Source: Planomonospora sp. ID82291
Lineage (GTDB): Bacteria; Actinomycetota; Actinomycetes; Streptosporangiales; Streptosporangiaceae
Direction: 5' to 3'
DNA length: 64,000 nucleotides
Assembly: GCF_015711645.1 (NCBI RefSeq)
Contig: NZ_JABTEX010000002.1
Span: forward strand, 1 to 64,000
Under the pieces are notes generated by a model that worked only from the letters and a program-made list of their open reading frames with translations, ran no database searches and was not told the DNA's origin. The stretch's first letter is position 1. Each line of letters starts with the position of its first letter. Shown piece after piece: positions 8,312-16,486 of the stretch. The position numbers and the translations under genes were made by a program.

Positions 8312-8753
8312 CCCCGTCCGGTCAAGCCGGTCCCCGCGGACGGGAAAGTCCGGGGCGGTGGTCCGTGAGGGTCGTTTTCCCCCTTCTTTCCCCGCGGTCC
8401 GTCCCGTGCGCGGAAAGGCCCTTCCCGATTTCCGGGATGTTCCCGGCGTACGGGGGTCACATCGTTCTCGTTCGTTGGGACATTTCCGTTTTCACGGTCT
8501 CGCGGGACGGGCCTCCAGGCCCTCCCGTGCAGGCGGAAAGCCCTCCCTGGCCTTGCTTCAACAGGTGCTCTGGTCATCGTAAACAGGCCGGAACGCCCGA
8601 CGCGGCGGTGATAGAAATTCGCAGGACAGCTTCCGGTCGGTGCGCCCCCCGTAATCCTCGCAAACCGCGCCACCGGCGAAAAACGGAGTCTTGGGGCCCG
8701 CATTCTCTGAAACGGCAGGGGGAGCGGGCCGATCACGAGCTGGGAAGGCAATC
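8312..8753. other. Intergenic region without a recognised gene
   Basis: 442 bases between the radical SAM gene and the secreted-protein gene. A GC-rich dyad (CCCGTCC at about 8313 and GGACGGG at about 8338) could terminate the upstream transcript. Around 8560-8690 the sequence is less GC-rich (for example CATCGTAAACAGG and GTGATAGAAATTCGC), which suits a promoter for the downstream gene, but I cannot pick convincing -35 and -10 elements. Confidence 0.5.
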
Positions 8754-9533
8754 ATGAAGCGAGTCATCAAGGCGGCCGTGGCCGTTGCGACACTGGGGCT
8801 GGCGGCGGCGATCTGCACGCCCGCCCAGGCGCAGGCGATCCCGTCCCTCGGCGGTCAGGACGCGGCCGAGACGGTCTCCATGGCGATCCGGGGGCTCGCC
8901 GGCGGCCTTACCGGTGGCCGGCTGGACGGTCTGGCGGGCGGTCGGGGACTGGAGGGCCTGACGGGCGGGCAGGGCGCACCGCCGCTCACCGAGGGCGTGT
9001 TCGGGAGGGCCTCGGCCGCCGTGGAGCGGCTGCTGGGCGTCCCCGTCGAGCATCTGACGCAGGGCGGCGCCCCGCTGCGGGGCCTCACCGGGGAGACCCC
9101 GCTGCGGGGCGTCACCGGTGAGGCCGGACCGCTGGCCGGGACCACCGACAGCGCCGGGCACCTCGTCGGCACGGCGAACGGGCTGACCCACACCGGGGCG
9201 CGCTCGCTGGAGAACGTCCAGGGGGCCGTGGAGGGCGCCGAGGGGTTCACCCACCAGCGGCCCCGGGTCGAGGGTCTGGTGGACGGCCTGAACCAGGCGA
9301 TCCCGCAGGGGGCCGAGCGGGCGGGCACCGTCGCCCCGCTCGTGAGCGGCCTGGCCCCGGCCGAGGCCCGTCCGCTCGTGGGCGCGGTCGAGCCGGTCAC
9401 CCGCTCGGCCTCCATCGACGAGCTCTCGCCGCTGCTGGGCAACCGCAGCGCGCAGAGCGGCGAGGCCGCGGCCGGGATGCTCGACTCGGTGACCGGCGCG
9501 GTCCGGGGCGTCACGGAGAACCTCTCCCGGTAG
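8754..9533 (+). CDS. Secreted Gly/Leu/Thr-rich protein of unknown function
   Basis: A 259-residue exported protein. A clear signal peptide (KR, then AAVAVATLGLAAAICTPAQA, cleaved near AQA) is followed by low-complexity repeats: GLAGGLTGG, GLAGGRGLEGLTGG, and then LRGLTGETPLRGVTGEAG. The second half is helical and Ala-rich. There are no cysteines beyond the signal region and no catalytic motif that I recognise. The composition resembles cell-wall-associated or hydrophobic surface proteins of filamentous actinomycetes, but this is only a resemblance. The ATG at 8754 has GGGAAGG (8742-8748) 5 bases upstream. It is monocistronic, ending at a strong hairpin. Confidence 0.75.
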   Translation: MKRVIKAAVAVATLGLAAAICTPAQAQAIPSLGGQDAAETVSMAIRGLAGGLTGGRLDGLAGGRGLEGLTGGQGAPPLTEGVFGRASAAVERLLGVPVEHLTQGGAPLRGLTGETPLRGVTGEAGPLAGTTDSAGHLVGTANGLTHTGARSLENVQGAVEGAEGFTHQRPRVEGLVDGLNQAIPQGAERAGTVAPLVSGLAPAEARPLVGAVEPVTRSASIDELSPLLGNRSAQSGEAAAGMLDSVTGAVRGVTENLSR

Positions 9534-9574
9534 CCGCCCACCGGACGCTCCGCGCGGAGGTCCGGGCATACGGG

Positions 9575-9612
9575 CGAAGAGACCGGCCGGTGCGCACCGG
9601 CCGGTCTCTTCG
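9575..9612. terminator. Bidirectional terminator
   Basis: A perfect 38-bp palindrome with arms of 19 bases (the right arm is GCACCGGCCGGTCTCTTCG). It lies between two convergent genes, the secreted protein ending at 9533 and the small protein ending at 9638, so it can serve both strands. Confidence 0.85.
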
Positions 9613-9637
9613 TGTGATCGTCCAGGACGGGGGCCGC

Positions 9638-9817
9638 TCAGCCGCCGGGAGTCCGGACGGAGGTGCGGCGGGCGATCTGGGCCTGGAGCCTGGCCATCTG
9701 CCAGTGCAGCTCGATGAGCTGCTGGGTGAGCTGGAGATGGGGGATCTCGGACGGATCTTCTGCGGCCAGGTGGTCGATCGCGGTCGACAGCTCTCGCATC
9801 GCGCGCCCCCACTCCAT
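9638..9817 (-). CDS. Small helical protein, 59 residues
   Basis: A short open frame from ATG 9817, with GGGAAG 6 bases upstream. The product (MEWGRAMRELSTAIDHL...) is almost entirely amphipathic helix with Leu/Ile at heptad-like spacing (LQLTQQLIELHWQMARLQAQ) and a basic tail. This fits a coiled-coil dimer or a partner-binding helix. I recognise no family. The strong ribosome binding site and the codon bias support it being real. It lies just downstream of the PEBP gene, ending at a bidirectional terminator. Confidence 0.6.
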   Translation of the reverse strand: MEWGRAMRELSTAIDHLAAEDPSEIPHLQLTQQLIELHWQMARLQAQIARRTSVRTPGG

Positions 9818-9929
9818 GACGGGCTTCCCGGTAAGAAGGCTGATCGAAACAACGTTCGAATCATAACCGAACGCCGGTCCCGATGTCAGTCGATCGCCCC
9901 AGGACACGCCGGTGCGCCGTCCGCGGCGG

Positions 9930-10454
9930 TCAGCCCGCCTCGTAGACGGGCGCGAGGTGGCCGCGGGCGAGGGTGGCGGCGGTGATGTTGAAACCGACCA
10001 CGGCCGGCGGGGCGTCGGCGTCCACGCCCAGCTTCTCCACACTCAGGGCGTGTACGGCGAACAGGTAGCGGTGCGGGTGGCCGGGCGGTGGGGCGGCGCC
10101 GCCGTACTCCTTGGTGCTGTAGTCGTTGCGGCCGTGCAGGCCGAGGCGGGTGTCGGCGGTGCCCGCGCCCCGGGGCAGCTCGGTGACGTCGGCGGGGATG
10201 TCGTACAGCAGCCAGTGCCAGAACCCGCTGCCGGTGGGGGCGTCGGGGTCGAAGCAGGTGACCGCGTAGCTCCGGGTGCCCTCGGGGGCGCCCGACCAGC
10301 GCAGGTGCGGGGAGACGTTCCCGCCGGACATGCCCCAGCCGTCGAAGACGTGGGCCTCCGGCAGGGTCTCGCCGTCGCGGACGTCGTCGCTCTCGACGGC
10401 GAGCGCGGGGACGGGCGGCAGGAAGTCGTACGGGACGGGTGGCCGTGGGGACAC
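9930..10454 (-). CDS. YbhB/YbcL family PEBP (Raf kinase inhibitor-like) protein
   Basis: A 174-residue cytosolic protein of the phosphatidylethanolamine-binding fold. Conserved motifs: [34 protein letters not shown] (the DPDAP ligand-site loop), then [13 protein letters not shown] and the GLHGRNDY...[15 protein letters not shown] region (the PPxGxxHRY site). Bacterial members have no firmly established role. The start is GTG 10454 with GGAGGTG a few bases upstream, full length for the family. It is transcribed away from the exporter genes that precede it on the same strand, with only about 50 bases between. Confidence 0.92.
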   Translation of the reverse strand: MSPRPPVPYDFLPPVPALAVESDDVRDGETLPEAHVFDGWGMSGGNVSPHLRWSGAPEGTRSYAVTCFDPDAPTGSGFWHWLLYDIPADVTELPRGAGTADTRLGLHGRNDYSTKEYGGAAPPPGHPHRYLFAVHALSVEKLGVDADAPPAVVGFNITAATLARGHLAPVYEAG

Positions 10455-10508
10455 CGTTCACCTCCGGTGAGGAACGTCGTTTCGGACGCTCCTCATCCTG
10501 CCCCCTCG

Positions 10509-11357
10509 TCAGCCCTTGTTGTAGGCGGCGAGCACCGTCTTCGGGTCGCCGTCCATCTTGATCTTGCCCTTGTGCAGCCAGATGACCCGGTTGCAGGTCT
10601 CCTCGATCACGTCGAGGTTGTGCGCGACCAGGAAGACCGTGCCGGCCTCCTCGCGCATCTTCTTGATGCGCTCCTGGCTCTTGCGCTTGAAGTCGCGGTC
10701 GCCGGTGGCCAGGGCCTCGTCGATGAGCAGCACGTCGTGGGCCTTGGCGGAGGCGATGGCGAAGCGGAGCCGGGCGCCCATGCCGGAGGAGTAGGTGGAC
10801 ATGGGGAACTGGACGAACTCCCCGATGCCGGAGAAGTCGACGATGTCGTCGTACTTCTCCCTGACCTGCTGGGGGTTGAGTCCCATCGCGTAGCAGCCGA
10901 GCACGATGTTGCGCTCGCCGGTGAGCTCGCGCATCAGGGCGGCGTTGACGCCCAGCAGGGACGGCTGGCCGTCGGTGTAGACCGCGCCGGAGTGCGGGGG
11001 GAGCAGGCCGGCGATGGCGCGCAGCAGGGTGGACTTGCCGGAGCCGTTGCGGCCGACGATGCCGATGGCGTCGCCGTGGTAGGCGACGAAGGAGACGCCG
11101 CGGACGGCGTGCACCTCCTTCATCTGGGGGCGGCCCTGGCGCTTGAGCAGGCGCATCAGGGCGTTGGCCGCGTTGCCCTTCTCCGCCTCGGTGGCGGCGC
11201 CGTACACCCGGTAGATGATGTGCAGGTCGTCGACGACGACCGTGGGGGTGCGGGGCGCCTGCGGGGGCTCGGGGGCGGGGTGCACCCGGACGTCCGTGCG
11301 GGGGGCGCCGGGTTCCTCGGCCTTCACTCGGGACAGCTCCTCGGTCGACTCAGCCAC
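10509..11357 (-). CDS. Polysaccharide/teichoic acid ABC exporter, ATP-binding protein
   Basis: A 282-residue ATPase of the TagH/Wzt/RfbE type. A Pro-rich N-terminal extension (about 35 residues) precedes the domain VVVDDLHIIYRVYG. Walker A is GRNGSGKST, the signature is STYSSGMGARLRFAIA, Walker B is VLLIDEALATGD, and the switch His is in FLVAHN. It lacks the long C-terminal carbohydrate-recognition domain of Wzt, so it resembles TagH/Wzm-Wzt systems that do not read the glycan end. The GTG start at 11357 overlaps the permease stop by 8 bases, so translation is probably coupled. Confidence 0.9.
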   Translation of the reverse strand: MAESTEELSRVKAEEPGAPRTDVRVHPAPEPPQAPRTPTVVVDDLHIIYRVYGAATEAEKGNAANALMRLLKRQGRPQMKEVHAVRGVSFVAYHGDAIGIVGRNGSGKSTLLRAIAGLLPPHSGAVYTDGQPSLLGVNAALMRELTGERNIVLGCYAMGLNPQQVREKYDDIVDFSGIGEFVQFPMSTYSSGMGARLRFAIASAKAHDVLLIDEALATGDRDFKRKSQERIKKMREEAGTVFLVAHNLDVIEETCNRVIWLHKGKIKMDGDPKTVLAAYNKG

Positions 11358-12285
11358 GGCCGTACTTCTCCTCGGCTCGCCAGAAGTACCAGAAGCCGCC
11401 GATCAGGGCGAACACCGCCCAGAATACGCAGACGGACCAGATGTACGGCCGCGGTTCGTGGGTCTGCATGAGCAGGTCGCGCATGAGTTCGATGTAGGCG
11501 GCCGCCGGGTTGGCGTACATGGCGTCCGCGACCCACTGCGGCAGTCCGGCGGAGTCCACGACCTTGTCGCCGATGGAGAAGAAGACGCCGGAGGCGTACA
11601 GCCAGGTGCGCATGATGAAGGGCAGGAGCTGGTTCAGGTCGCGGGCGGTGGCGCCGACGCGGGCCAGGACCAGGCTGGCGCCGACGTTGAACATGGTCTG
11701 CAGCAGCAGGGCCACCGGGATGAGCAGCCAGTACCAGGTGACCGCCTCCTGGGTGGCGAGCACCAGGGCGAAGAGCACGCCCATGGAGATCAGGAGCTGC
11801 TGGAACTCCTGGATCGTGTAGGCCAGCGGGAGCGCCGCGCGGGGGAAGTGCAGGGCGCGGATCAGCGACAGGTTGCCGGAGATCGACTTGGCGCCGCCGC
11901 TCACCGAGCGCTGGGTGTAGGTGAAGACGAACATCCCGGTGATGAGGAAGGCCGGGTAGTTCTCGATGTCCTTGCTCGCGCCGAGGATCAGGCCGAACAT
12001 CAGCCAGTAGATCGCGGCGTTGAGCAGCGGGGTGAGGACCTGCCAGAGCTGGCCCAGGGCGGAGTTGCTGTACTTCGAGACGTTGCGCGAGGTCGCGTAC
12101 GTCATGACGAAGTGCCGACGCTCCCACAGCTGTCGCAGGTAGGCGGGCAGGCTCGGGCGTGCGATGGCACGCCGAAGACCGTGACGCGCGGCGAGCTCGG
12201 CCAGCGGCTCCTGCCCCTTGGCGGGGGTGCCGTCACTAGGGCCGCCCGCCTGGGCGTCCGCGATGGCGGATTCCGGCTGGCTCAT
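11350..12285 (-). CDS. Polysaccharide/teichoic acid ABC exporter, permease
   Basis: A 311-residue ABC-2 type permease (TagG/Wzm family). A soluble N-terminal stretch ends in SLPAYLRQLWERRHFVMTYATSRNVSKYSNSALGQLW, the characteristic interfacial helix. About six membrane helices follow (for example AAIYWLMFGLILGAS, FQQLLISMGVLFALVLAT, SVCVFWAVFALIGGFWYFW). With the ATPase it exports an undecaprenyl-linked cell-wall glycan. No glycosyltransferase genes are adjacent. The start is ATG 12285 (MSQPESAIADAQ); the ribosome binding site is weak. Confidence 0.9.
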   Translation of the reverse strand: MSQPESAIADAQAGGPSDGTPAKGQEPLAELAARHGLRRAIARPSLPAYLRQLWERRHFVMTYATSRNVSKYSNSALGQLWQVLTPLLNAAIYWLMFGLILGASKDIENYPAFLITGMFVFTYTQRSVSGGAKSISGNLSLIRALHFPRAALPLAYTIQEFQQLLISMGVLFALVLATQEAVTWYWLLIPVALLLQTMFNVGASLVLARVGATARDLNQLLPFIMRTWLYASGVFFSIGDKVVDSAGLPQWVADAMYANPAAAYIELMRDLLMQTHEPRPYIWSVCVFWAVFALIGGFWYFWRAEEKYGRG

Positions 12286-12804
12286 GGCAAGGACTCTATT
12301 GGATGGTGGTGGATGACATGCCTGCGGCGGTGGGCCCGCCGCACATTGGACGGGATCACCGGCCTGAAGGTTCCATGTGGATTGTGTGGATTCTTCCCGG
12401 ACTCCGGCTCCCACCTCCCGGTCGACGGTAGCCCGGGTGCCGGCCGGGTGCCGGTCGAGTGCGGGCCGGGGGCGGGCCCCAGTATGAGCACCTCGGTCGC
12501 GACGGTATCTTGACGAGGCCATTCCTGTGCCACATATGCATTAATGTCTCTTTTGTATGCATGTGGGAGCCTGCGTCACGCGGAGCGGTCACCATGTGAC
12601 ACTCGGCAGCGCGCGCGTGACCGAACTGCAACGCCACGGAGACGACCCGGTGGGGAGCGGTGCGGAATAGTCGCGTTCGACCGGTGTGGCGTCAGTGCGA
12701 TGGCCGGGTCGATCGGAGCCGGGGTGCGCGCATCCTCCGTCCGGCTGCCCCGGGCATCGGAGCTCAGTGTCGACGCCCACCTGTAAAAGGAGGATTTACC
12801 ACCA
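12286..12804. promoter_or_regulatory. Divergent intergenic region with AT-rich dyad
   Basis: 519 bases between the exporter and importer operons, with no believable gene. An AT-rich island at 12531-12565 holds an inverted repeat: CACAT-AT-GCAT (12531-12541) against ATGCATGTG (12557-12565), the left arm with a two-base bulge. It is the least GC-rich spot for several kilobases and is a plausible promoter/operator for one of the flanking operons. The importer ribosome binding site AAAGGAGGA lies at the right end. Confidence 0.5.
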
Positions 12805-14430
12805 ATGCGTGTCACCAAGGGCGCGAAGTTCATCGCCGGTACCGTGCTGCTCGCGCTGGGGCTCGCCGCGTGTGGCAGCGGGACCTCCGAGGGCGGGGCC
12901 ACCGGTGCCGACCAGCCCGTGCGCATGAAGATCGGCGAGCCGCGGAACCTGTTCTCCCCCGCCGACACCACCGAGGCCGAAGGTGGTGAGGTCATGGCGG
13001 CGATCTTCGCCCCGCTCGTGAAGTACGACGAGAACAAGCAGGTCATCGACTTCGTCGCCGACTCGATCTCGTCGACCGACAACAAGGTCTGGACGATCAA
13101 GATCGAGCCCGGGTTCACCTGGCACAACGGCGACAAGCTGACCGCGCAGAACTACGTGGACGCGTGGAACTACGCGGCCAACCAGGAGAACGCGCAGAGC
13201 GGCAACTACTTCTTCGCCCGCATCCTGGGCTACGCCGACCTGAACCCGGGTGAGGGCAAGACCCCCTCCACCACGGAGATGAAGGGCCTGCGGGTCATCG
13301 ACGACGAGACCTTCCGGGTGACCCTCAGCCAGCCGTTCTCGCAGTTCCGGACGATGCTCGGGTACACCGTGTTCTACCCGCTGCCCAAGGTCGCCTTCGG
13401 CGACGACGGGAAGATCACCGAGGCGTACGCCAAGCAGCCGATCGGCCAGGGCTACTTCAAGATGGACAAGCCCTATGACAAGGGCACCGACCAGACGATC
13501 AACCTGACGCGCTACGAGTACTTCCCCGAGGTCAAGCCGAAGTTCCAGAAGCTGCAGTTCAGGATCTACACCAGCGCCGAGACGGCCTGGAACGACCTGC
13601 AGGGCGGCACGATCGACATCCTGGAGCAGCTGCCGCCGTCGGCGATCTCGACCGCCAAGGAGCTCGGCGAGCGCTACATCGACCAGGCCGACGCCGGCGT
13701 GGGCTACGTGGGCTTCCCGCTCATGGCCAACAAGGCGTACGAGAACCCGCAGATCCGCCGGGCCATCTCGATGGCCATCGACCGCAAGACCATCACCCAG
13801 ACGGTCTTCTCCGGCACGCGCGCCCCGGCCGACGACTTCATCAACCCGCTGCTGGACGGCTACCGCCCCGGCGCCTGCACGGCCTGCTCCTACGACCCGG
13901 CCCAGGCCAAGCGGCTCTACGACGAGGCCGGCGGGCCGAAGCGGCTGGAGCTCGCCTCCAACATGGACGGCGGCCACAAGGAGTGGATCGAGGCGGTCGC
14001 CAACAACCTCCGCTCGAACCTGGGCATCGAGGTCACGGTCAGGCCGTTCGAGAAGCTCCAGCAGATCCTGGAGGAGCTGTACAGCAAGAAGTACGGCGGC
14101 ATGTACCGGATGGGCTGGAGCATCGACTACCCGTCCCCGGAGAACTACCTGACCCCGATGTTCTCCACCGGCGCCATCAAGACCGGCTCGAACTTCTCGG
14201 GCTACTCCAACACCGAGTTCGACGATCTCGTGGCCAAGGGCGACACCGCCGGCAGCCAGGAGGACAGCCTGAGGTACTACCAGAAGGCCGACGACCTGCT
14301 CCTGCGCGACCTGCCGATGATCCCGATCTTCTTCTACCGGTTGAACGCCGCGTTCTCGGAGCACGTCCGGGGAGTCAAGATCAATCTGATCAACCAGGTC
14401 GAGTGGACCACGGTCGAGAAGGCCGTCTAG
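12805..14430 (+). CDS. Oligopeptide/dipeptide ABC transporter substrate-binding lipoprotein
   Basis: A 541-residue family 5 extracellular solute-binding protein (OppA/DppA type). The signal sequence ends in the lipobox LAAC (Cys at residue 23), so the mature protein is lipid-anchored outside the membrane. Typical motifs are EPRNLFSPADTTEAEGGEV, FTWHNGDKLTAQNYVDAWNY, and YPSPENYLTPMFSTGA near the C-terminus. It delivers peptides to the permeases encoded downstream. The ATG at 12805 has a near-perfect AAAGGAGGA 11-12 bases upstream. It is the first gene of a five-gene operon. Confidence 0.95.
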   Translation: MRVTKGAKFIAGTVLLALGLAACGSGTSEGGATGADQPVRMKIGEPRNLFSPADTTEAEGGEVMAAIFAPLVKYDENKQVIDFVADSISSTDNKVWTIKIEPGFTWHNGDKLTAQNYVDAWNYAANQENAQSGNYFFARILGYADLNPGEGKTPSTTEMKGLRVIDDETFRVTLSQPFSQFRTMLGYTVFYPLPKVAFGDDGKITEAYAKQPIGQGYFKMDKPYDKGTDQTINLTRYEYFPEVKPKFQKLQFRIYTSAETAWNDLQGGTIDILEQLPPSAISTAKELGERYIDQADAGVGYVGFPLMANKAYENPQIRRAISMAIDRKTITQTVFSGTRAPADDFINPLLDGYRPGACTACSYDPAQAKRLYDEAGGPKRLELASNMDGGHKEWIEAVANNLRSNLGIEVTVRPFEKLQQILEELYSKKYGGMYRMGWSIDYPSPENYLTPMFSTGAIKTGSNFSGYSNTEFDDLVAKGDTAGSQEDSLRYYQKADDLLLRDLPMIPIFFYRLNAAFSEHVRGVKINLINQVEWTTVEKAV

Positions 14431-14472
14431 GTCCCACCGGGCCCCGAGGGGCTCCCGGACGGCGCGGCCCGG

Positions 14473-14502
14473 CCCGGCGCCCTCCCACGAGGAGGCGCCG
14501 GG
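14473..14502 (+). terminator. Intercistronic hairpin after the binding-protein gene
   Basis: CCCGGCGCCCTCC (14473-14485) pairs with GGAGGCGCCGGG (14491-14502) with one bulged base. Such hairpins between a binding-protein gene and its permeases usually protect or partly terminate the transcript, giving more binding protein than channel. That role is inferred from position. Confidence 0.6.
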
Positions 14503-14538
14503 CGGTCCCGCCCGTCCCCCGTTGACGAAAGGCCACCC

Positions 14539-14580
14539 GTGAAGCGCCTCCCCCGCCGGTCGATCCCGGCACGCCCCTAG
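14539..14580 (+). CDS. Possible 13-codon leader ORF before the permease gene
   Basis: GTG at 14539, with GAAAGG about 7 bases upstream, opens a 13-codon frame (VKRLPRRSIPARP) that ends at TAG 14578-14580, nine bases before the permease ATG. The permease itself has no recognisable ribosome binding site, so translation may be handed over from this leader. It may be chance; no homologue is known to me. Confidence 0.3.
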   Translation: MKRLPRRSIPARP

Positions 14581-14589
14581 CCGGACCCG

Positions 14590-15531
14590 ATGGGCCGCTA
14601 CGTCATCCGGCGCCTGCTGCAGGTGATCCCTGTGCTGCTGGGCGCCACACTGCTCATCTTCTTCGTCGTCTTCGCCCTGCCGGGCGACCCGATCGCGTCG
14701 CTGTCCGGCGACAAGCGGACGCCGCCCCACATCGCCGCCGAACTCACCGCGCGGTACCACCTGGACGACCCCTTCCTCGTCCAGTACGGGCACTACCTGG
14801 CGGGACTCCTCCGGGGAGACTTCGGCGAGACGTTCTCGGGGGTCCGCGTCTCGGAGATCGTCGCCGGCAGGTTCCAGATCTCGCTGAACCTCGCGCTCAC
14901 CGCGCTGGTCATGGAGGCCGTCATCGGCGTCGGCCTCGGCTTCTACGCCGCGCTGCGCCGGGGCCGGGCCCAGGACACGCTGGTGCTGGCCGCCACCCTC
15001 CTGCTGATCTCCGTCCCGACGCTGGTCACCGGCTTCGTGCTGCAGCTCCTGCTCGGCGTCGAGCTGAGGCGGAGCACCGGGATCGACTTCTTCCCCATCT
15101 CCGGGGCCTTCGACGGATGGCGCAGCTACCTGCTGCCGGGCTTCGTGCTCGCCGGGACGTCGATCGCCTACCTGACCCGGCTCACCCGGACCACGCTGGC
15201 GGAGGTCCTGCGCGCCGACTACGTCCGCACGGCGGTGGCCAAGGGGCTGCCCCGGCGCCGGATCGTCGGGCGGCACGCGCTGCGCAACGCGCTCGTCCCC
15301 GTGGTCACCTACCTCGGCGCCGACCTCGGCACCCTGATGGGGAGCGCGGTGATCACCGAGACCATCTTCAACCTGCCCGGTCTGGGACAGGAGCTGTTCC
15401 GCTCGATCTACGAGCGCCAGCAACCCGTCGTCGTGGGCATCGTGACGCTCCTGGTCCTGGTCTACGTGCTGGCCAACCTGGTCGTCGACCTGCTCTACGC
15501 CGTGCTCGACCCGAGGATCCGCTATGAGTAG
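14590..15531 (+). CDS. Oligopeptide/dipeptide ABC transporter permease (DppB type)
   Basis: A 313-residue inner-membrane channel subunit with six helices. It opens with MGRYVIRRLLQVIPVLLGAT and the FALPGDPI motif characteristic of DppB/OppB. The EAA loop that docks with the ATPases is ADYVRTAVAKGLPRRRIVGRHALRNALVP. The C-terminal helix is followed by DPRIRYE. It lies second in the operon and its stop overlaps the next start (ATGAGTAG). There is no clear ribosome binding site, see the leader ORF upstream. Confidence 0.95.
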   Translation: MGRYVIRRLLQVIPVLLGATLLIFFVVFALPGDPIASLSGDKRTPPHIAAELTARYHLDDPFLVQYGHYLAGLLRGDFGETFSGVRVSEIVAGRFQISLNLALTALVMEAVIGVGLGFYAALRRGRAQDTLVLAATLLLISVPTLVTGFVLQLLLGVELRRSTGIDFFPISGAFDGWRSYLLPGFVLAGTSIAYLTRLTRTTLAEVLRADYVRTAVAKGLPRRRIVGRHALRNALVPVVTYLGADLGTLMGSAVITETIFNLPGLGQELFRSIYERQQPVVVGIVTLLVLVYVLANLVVDLLYAVLDPRIRYE

Positions 15532-16477
15532 CGCCGCACCCGCCAAGGGCGCGCCCCCGAACACCCGGCGCGCCCGGCACGCCAGGTCCTCCCGGCCTCC
15601 GGGCCGCGGCGCCCGGACGGCCAGGCCCGCCGGGCTCTGGCGCGACGCCTGGCACGACCTGCGCCGCCGTCCGCTCTTCGCCGTCTCGGCCGTCCTGATC
15701 GCGGTGATCCTGGTGATGGCCGCGGCGCCCGGGCTGTTCACCTCCGTGGACCCGTACGACGCGGCGGGCTGCGTGCTCGGCGAGGCCCGCGGGGGACCGA
15801 GCGCCGCGCACTGGTTCGGCACCGACAACCAGGGCTGCGACACCTACGCCCGGACCGTGTACGGCGCCCGCAACTCGGTGCTGGTGGGGCTGAGCACCAC
15901 CGTGCTCACCGCGCTCGCCGGCGGGCTGCTCGGCCTGGTGGCCGGGTTCCGGGGCGGGTGGCTCGACGCGGTGCTGTCCCGGGTGACGGAGGTGTTCTTC
16001 GCGATCCCGTCGGTCCTCGGCGCGCTGCTGATCCTGTCGGTCTTCCGGACCGGCACGGTGTGGACGGTCACGCTGGCGCTGGCCGTACTGGCGTGGCCGA
16101 TGACGTTCCGCATCATGCGGGCGTCGGTGATCACGGCCAGGGGCCAGGACTACGTGGTCGCGGCCCGGGGGCTCGGCGCGTCCGCGGGGCGGCTCATGTT
16201 CCGGCACATCCTGCCGAACGCGATCGCCCCGCTGATCGTGGTCTCCACCATCAACCTCGGCGTGTTCATCGCCGCCGAGGCGGGCCTGTCGTTCCTCGGG
16301 CTCGGCGTCCAGTCGCCGGACATCACCTGGGGGCTGATGATCGCCGACGCCCGGGCGCGCTTCCACGAGGCCGCCGGGCCGCTGCTGTTCCCCGCGGGAC
16401 TGCTGAGCGTCACGGTGCTGGCCTTCATCATGCTGGGCGATGCGGTGCGCGACGCCCTCGATCCGAAGCTGCGGTAG
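15524..16477 (+). CDS. Oligopeptide/dipeptide ABC transporter permease (DppC type)
   Basis: A 317-residue second channel subunit. A long basic, Ala/Pro/Arg-rich N-terminus (about 40 residues) precedes the first helix LFAVSAVLIAVILVMAAAPG. It has the DppC landmarks HWFGTDNQGCDTYART and GARNSVLVGL, and the EAA loop GQDYVVAARGLGASAGRLMFRHILPNA. It ends in GDAVRDALDPKLR. Its start lies 8 bases inside the preceding gene, which indicates translational coupling. Confidence 0.95.
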   Translation: MSSAAPAKGAPPNTRRARHARSSRPPGRGARTARPAGLWRDAWHDLRRRPLFAVSAVLIAVILVMAAAPGLFTSVDPYDAAGCVLGEARGGPSAAHWFGTDNQGCDTYARTVYGARNSVLVGLSTTVLTALAGGLLGLVAGFRGGWLDAVLSRVTEVFFAIPSVLGALLILSVFRTGTVWTVTLALAVLAWPMTFRIMRASVITARGQDYVVAARGLGASAGRLMFRHILPNAIAPLIVVSTINLGVFIAAEAGLSFLGLGVQSPDITWGLMIADARARFHEAAGPLLFPAGLLSVTVLAFIMLGDAVRDALDPKLR

Positions 16478-16486
16478 GGGGAGAGC

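Noticed and set aside
9980-11471. Long plus-strand open frame opposite the PEBP and exporter genes
   Set aside because: Antisense frames stay open by chance in sequence with this codon bias; the minus-strand genes have clear family motifs.
12544-12786. Possible 80-residue gene before the peptide importer
   Set aside because: Composition is like random translation of GC-rich sequence and it occupies the expected promoter and leader of the importer operon.
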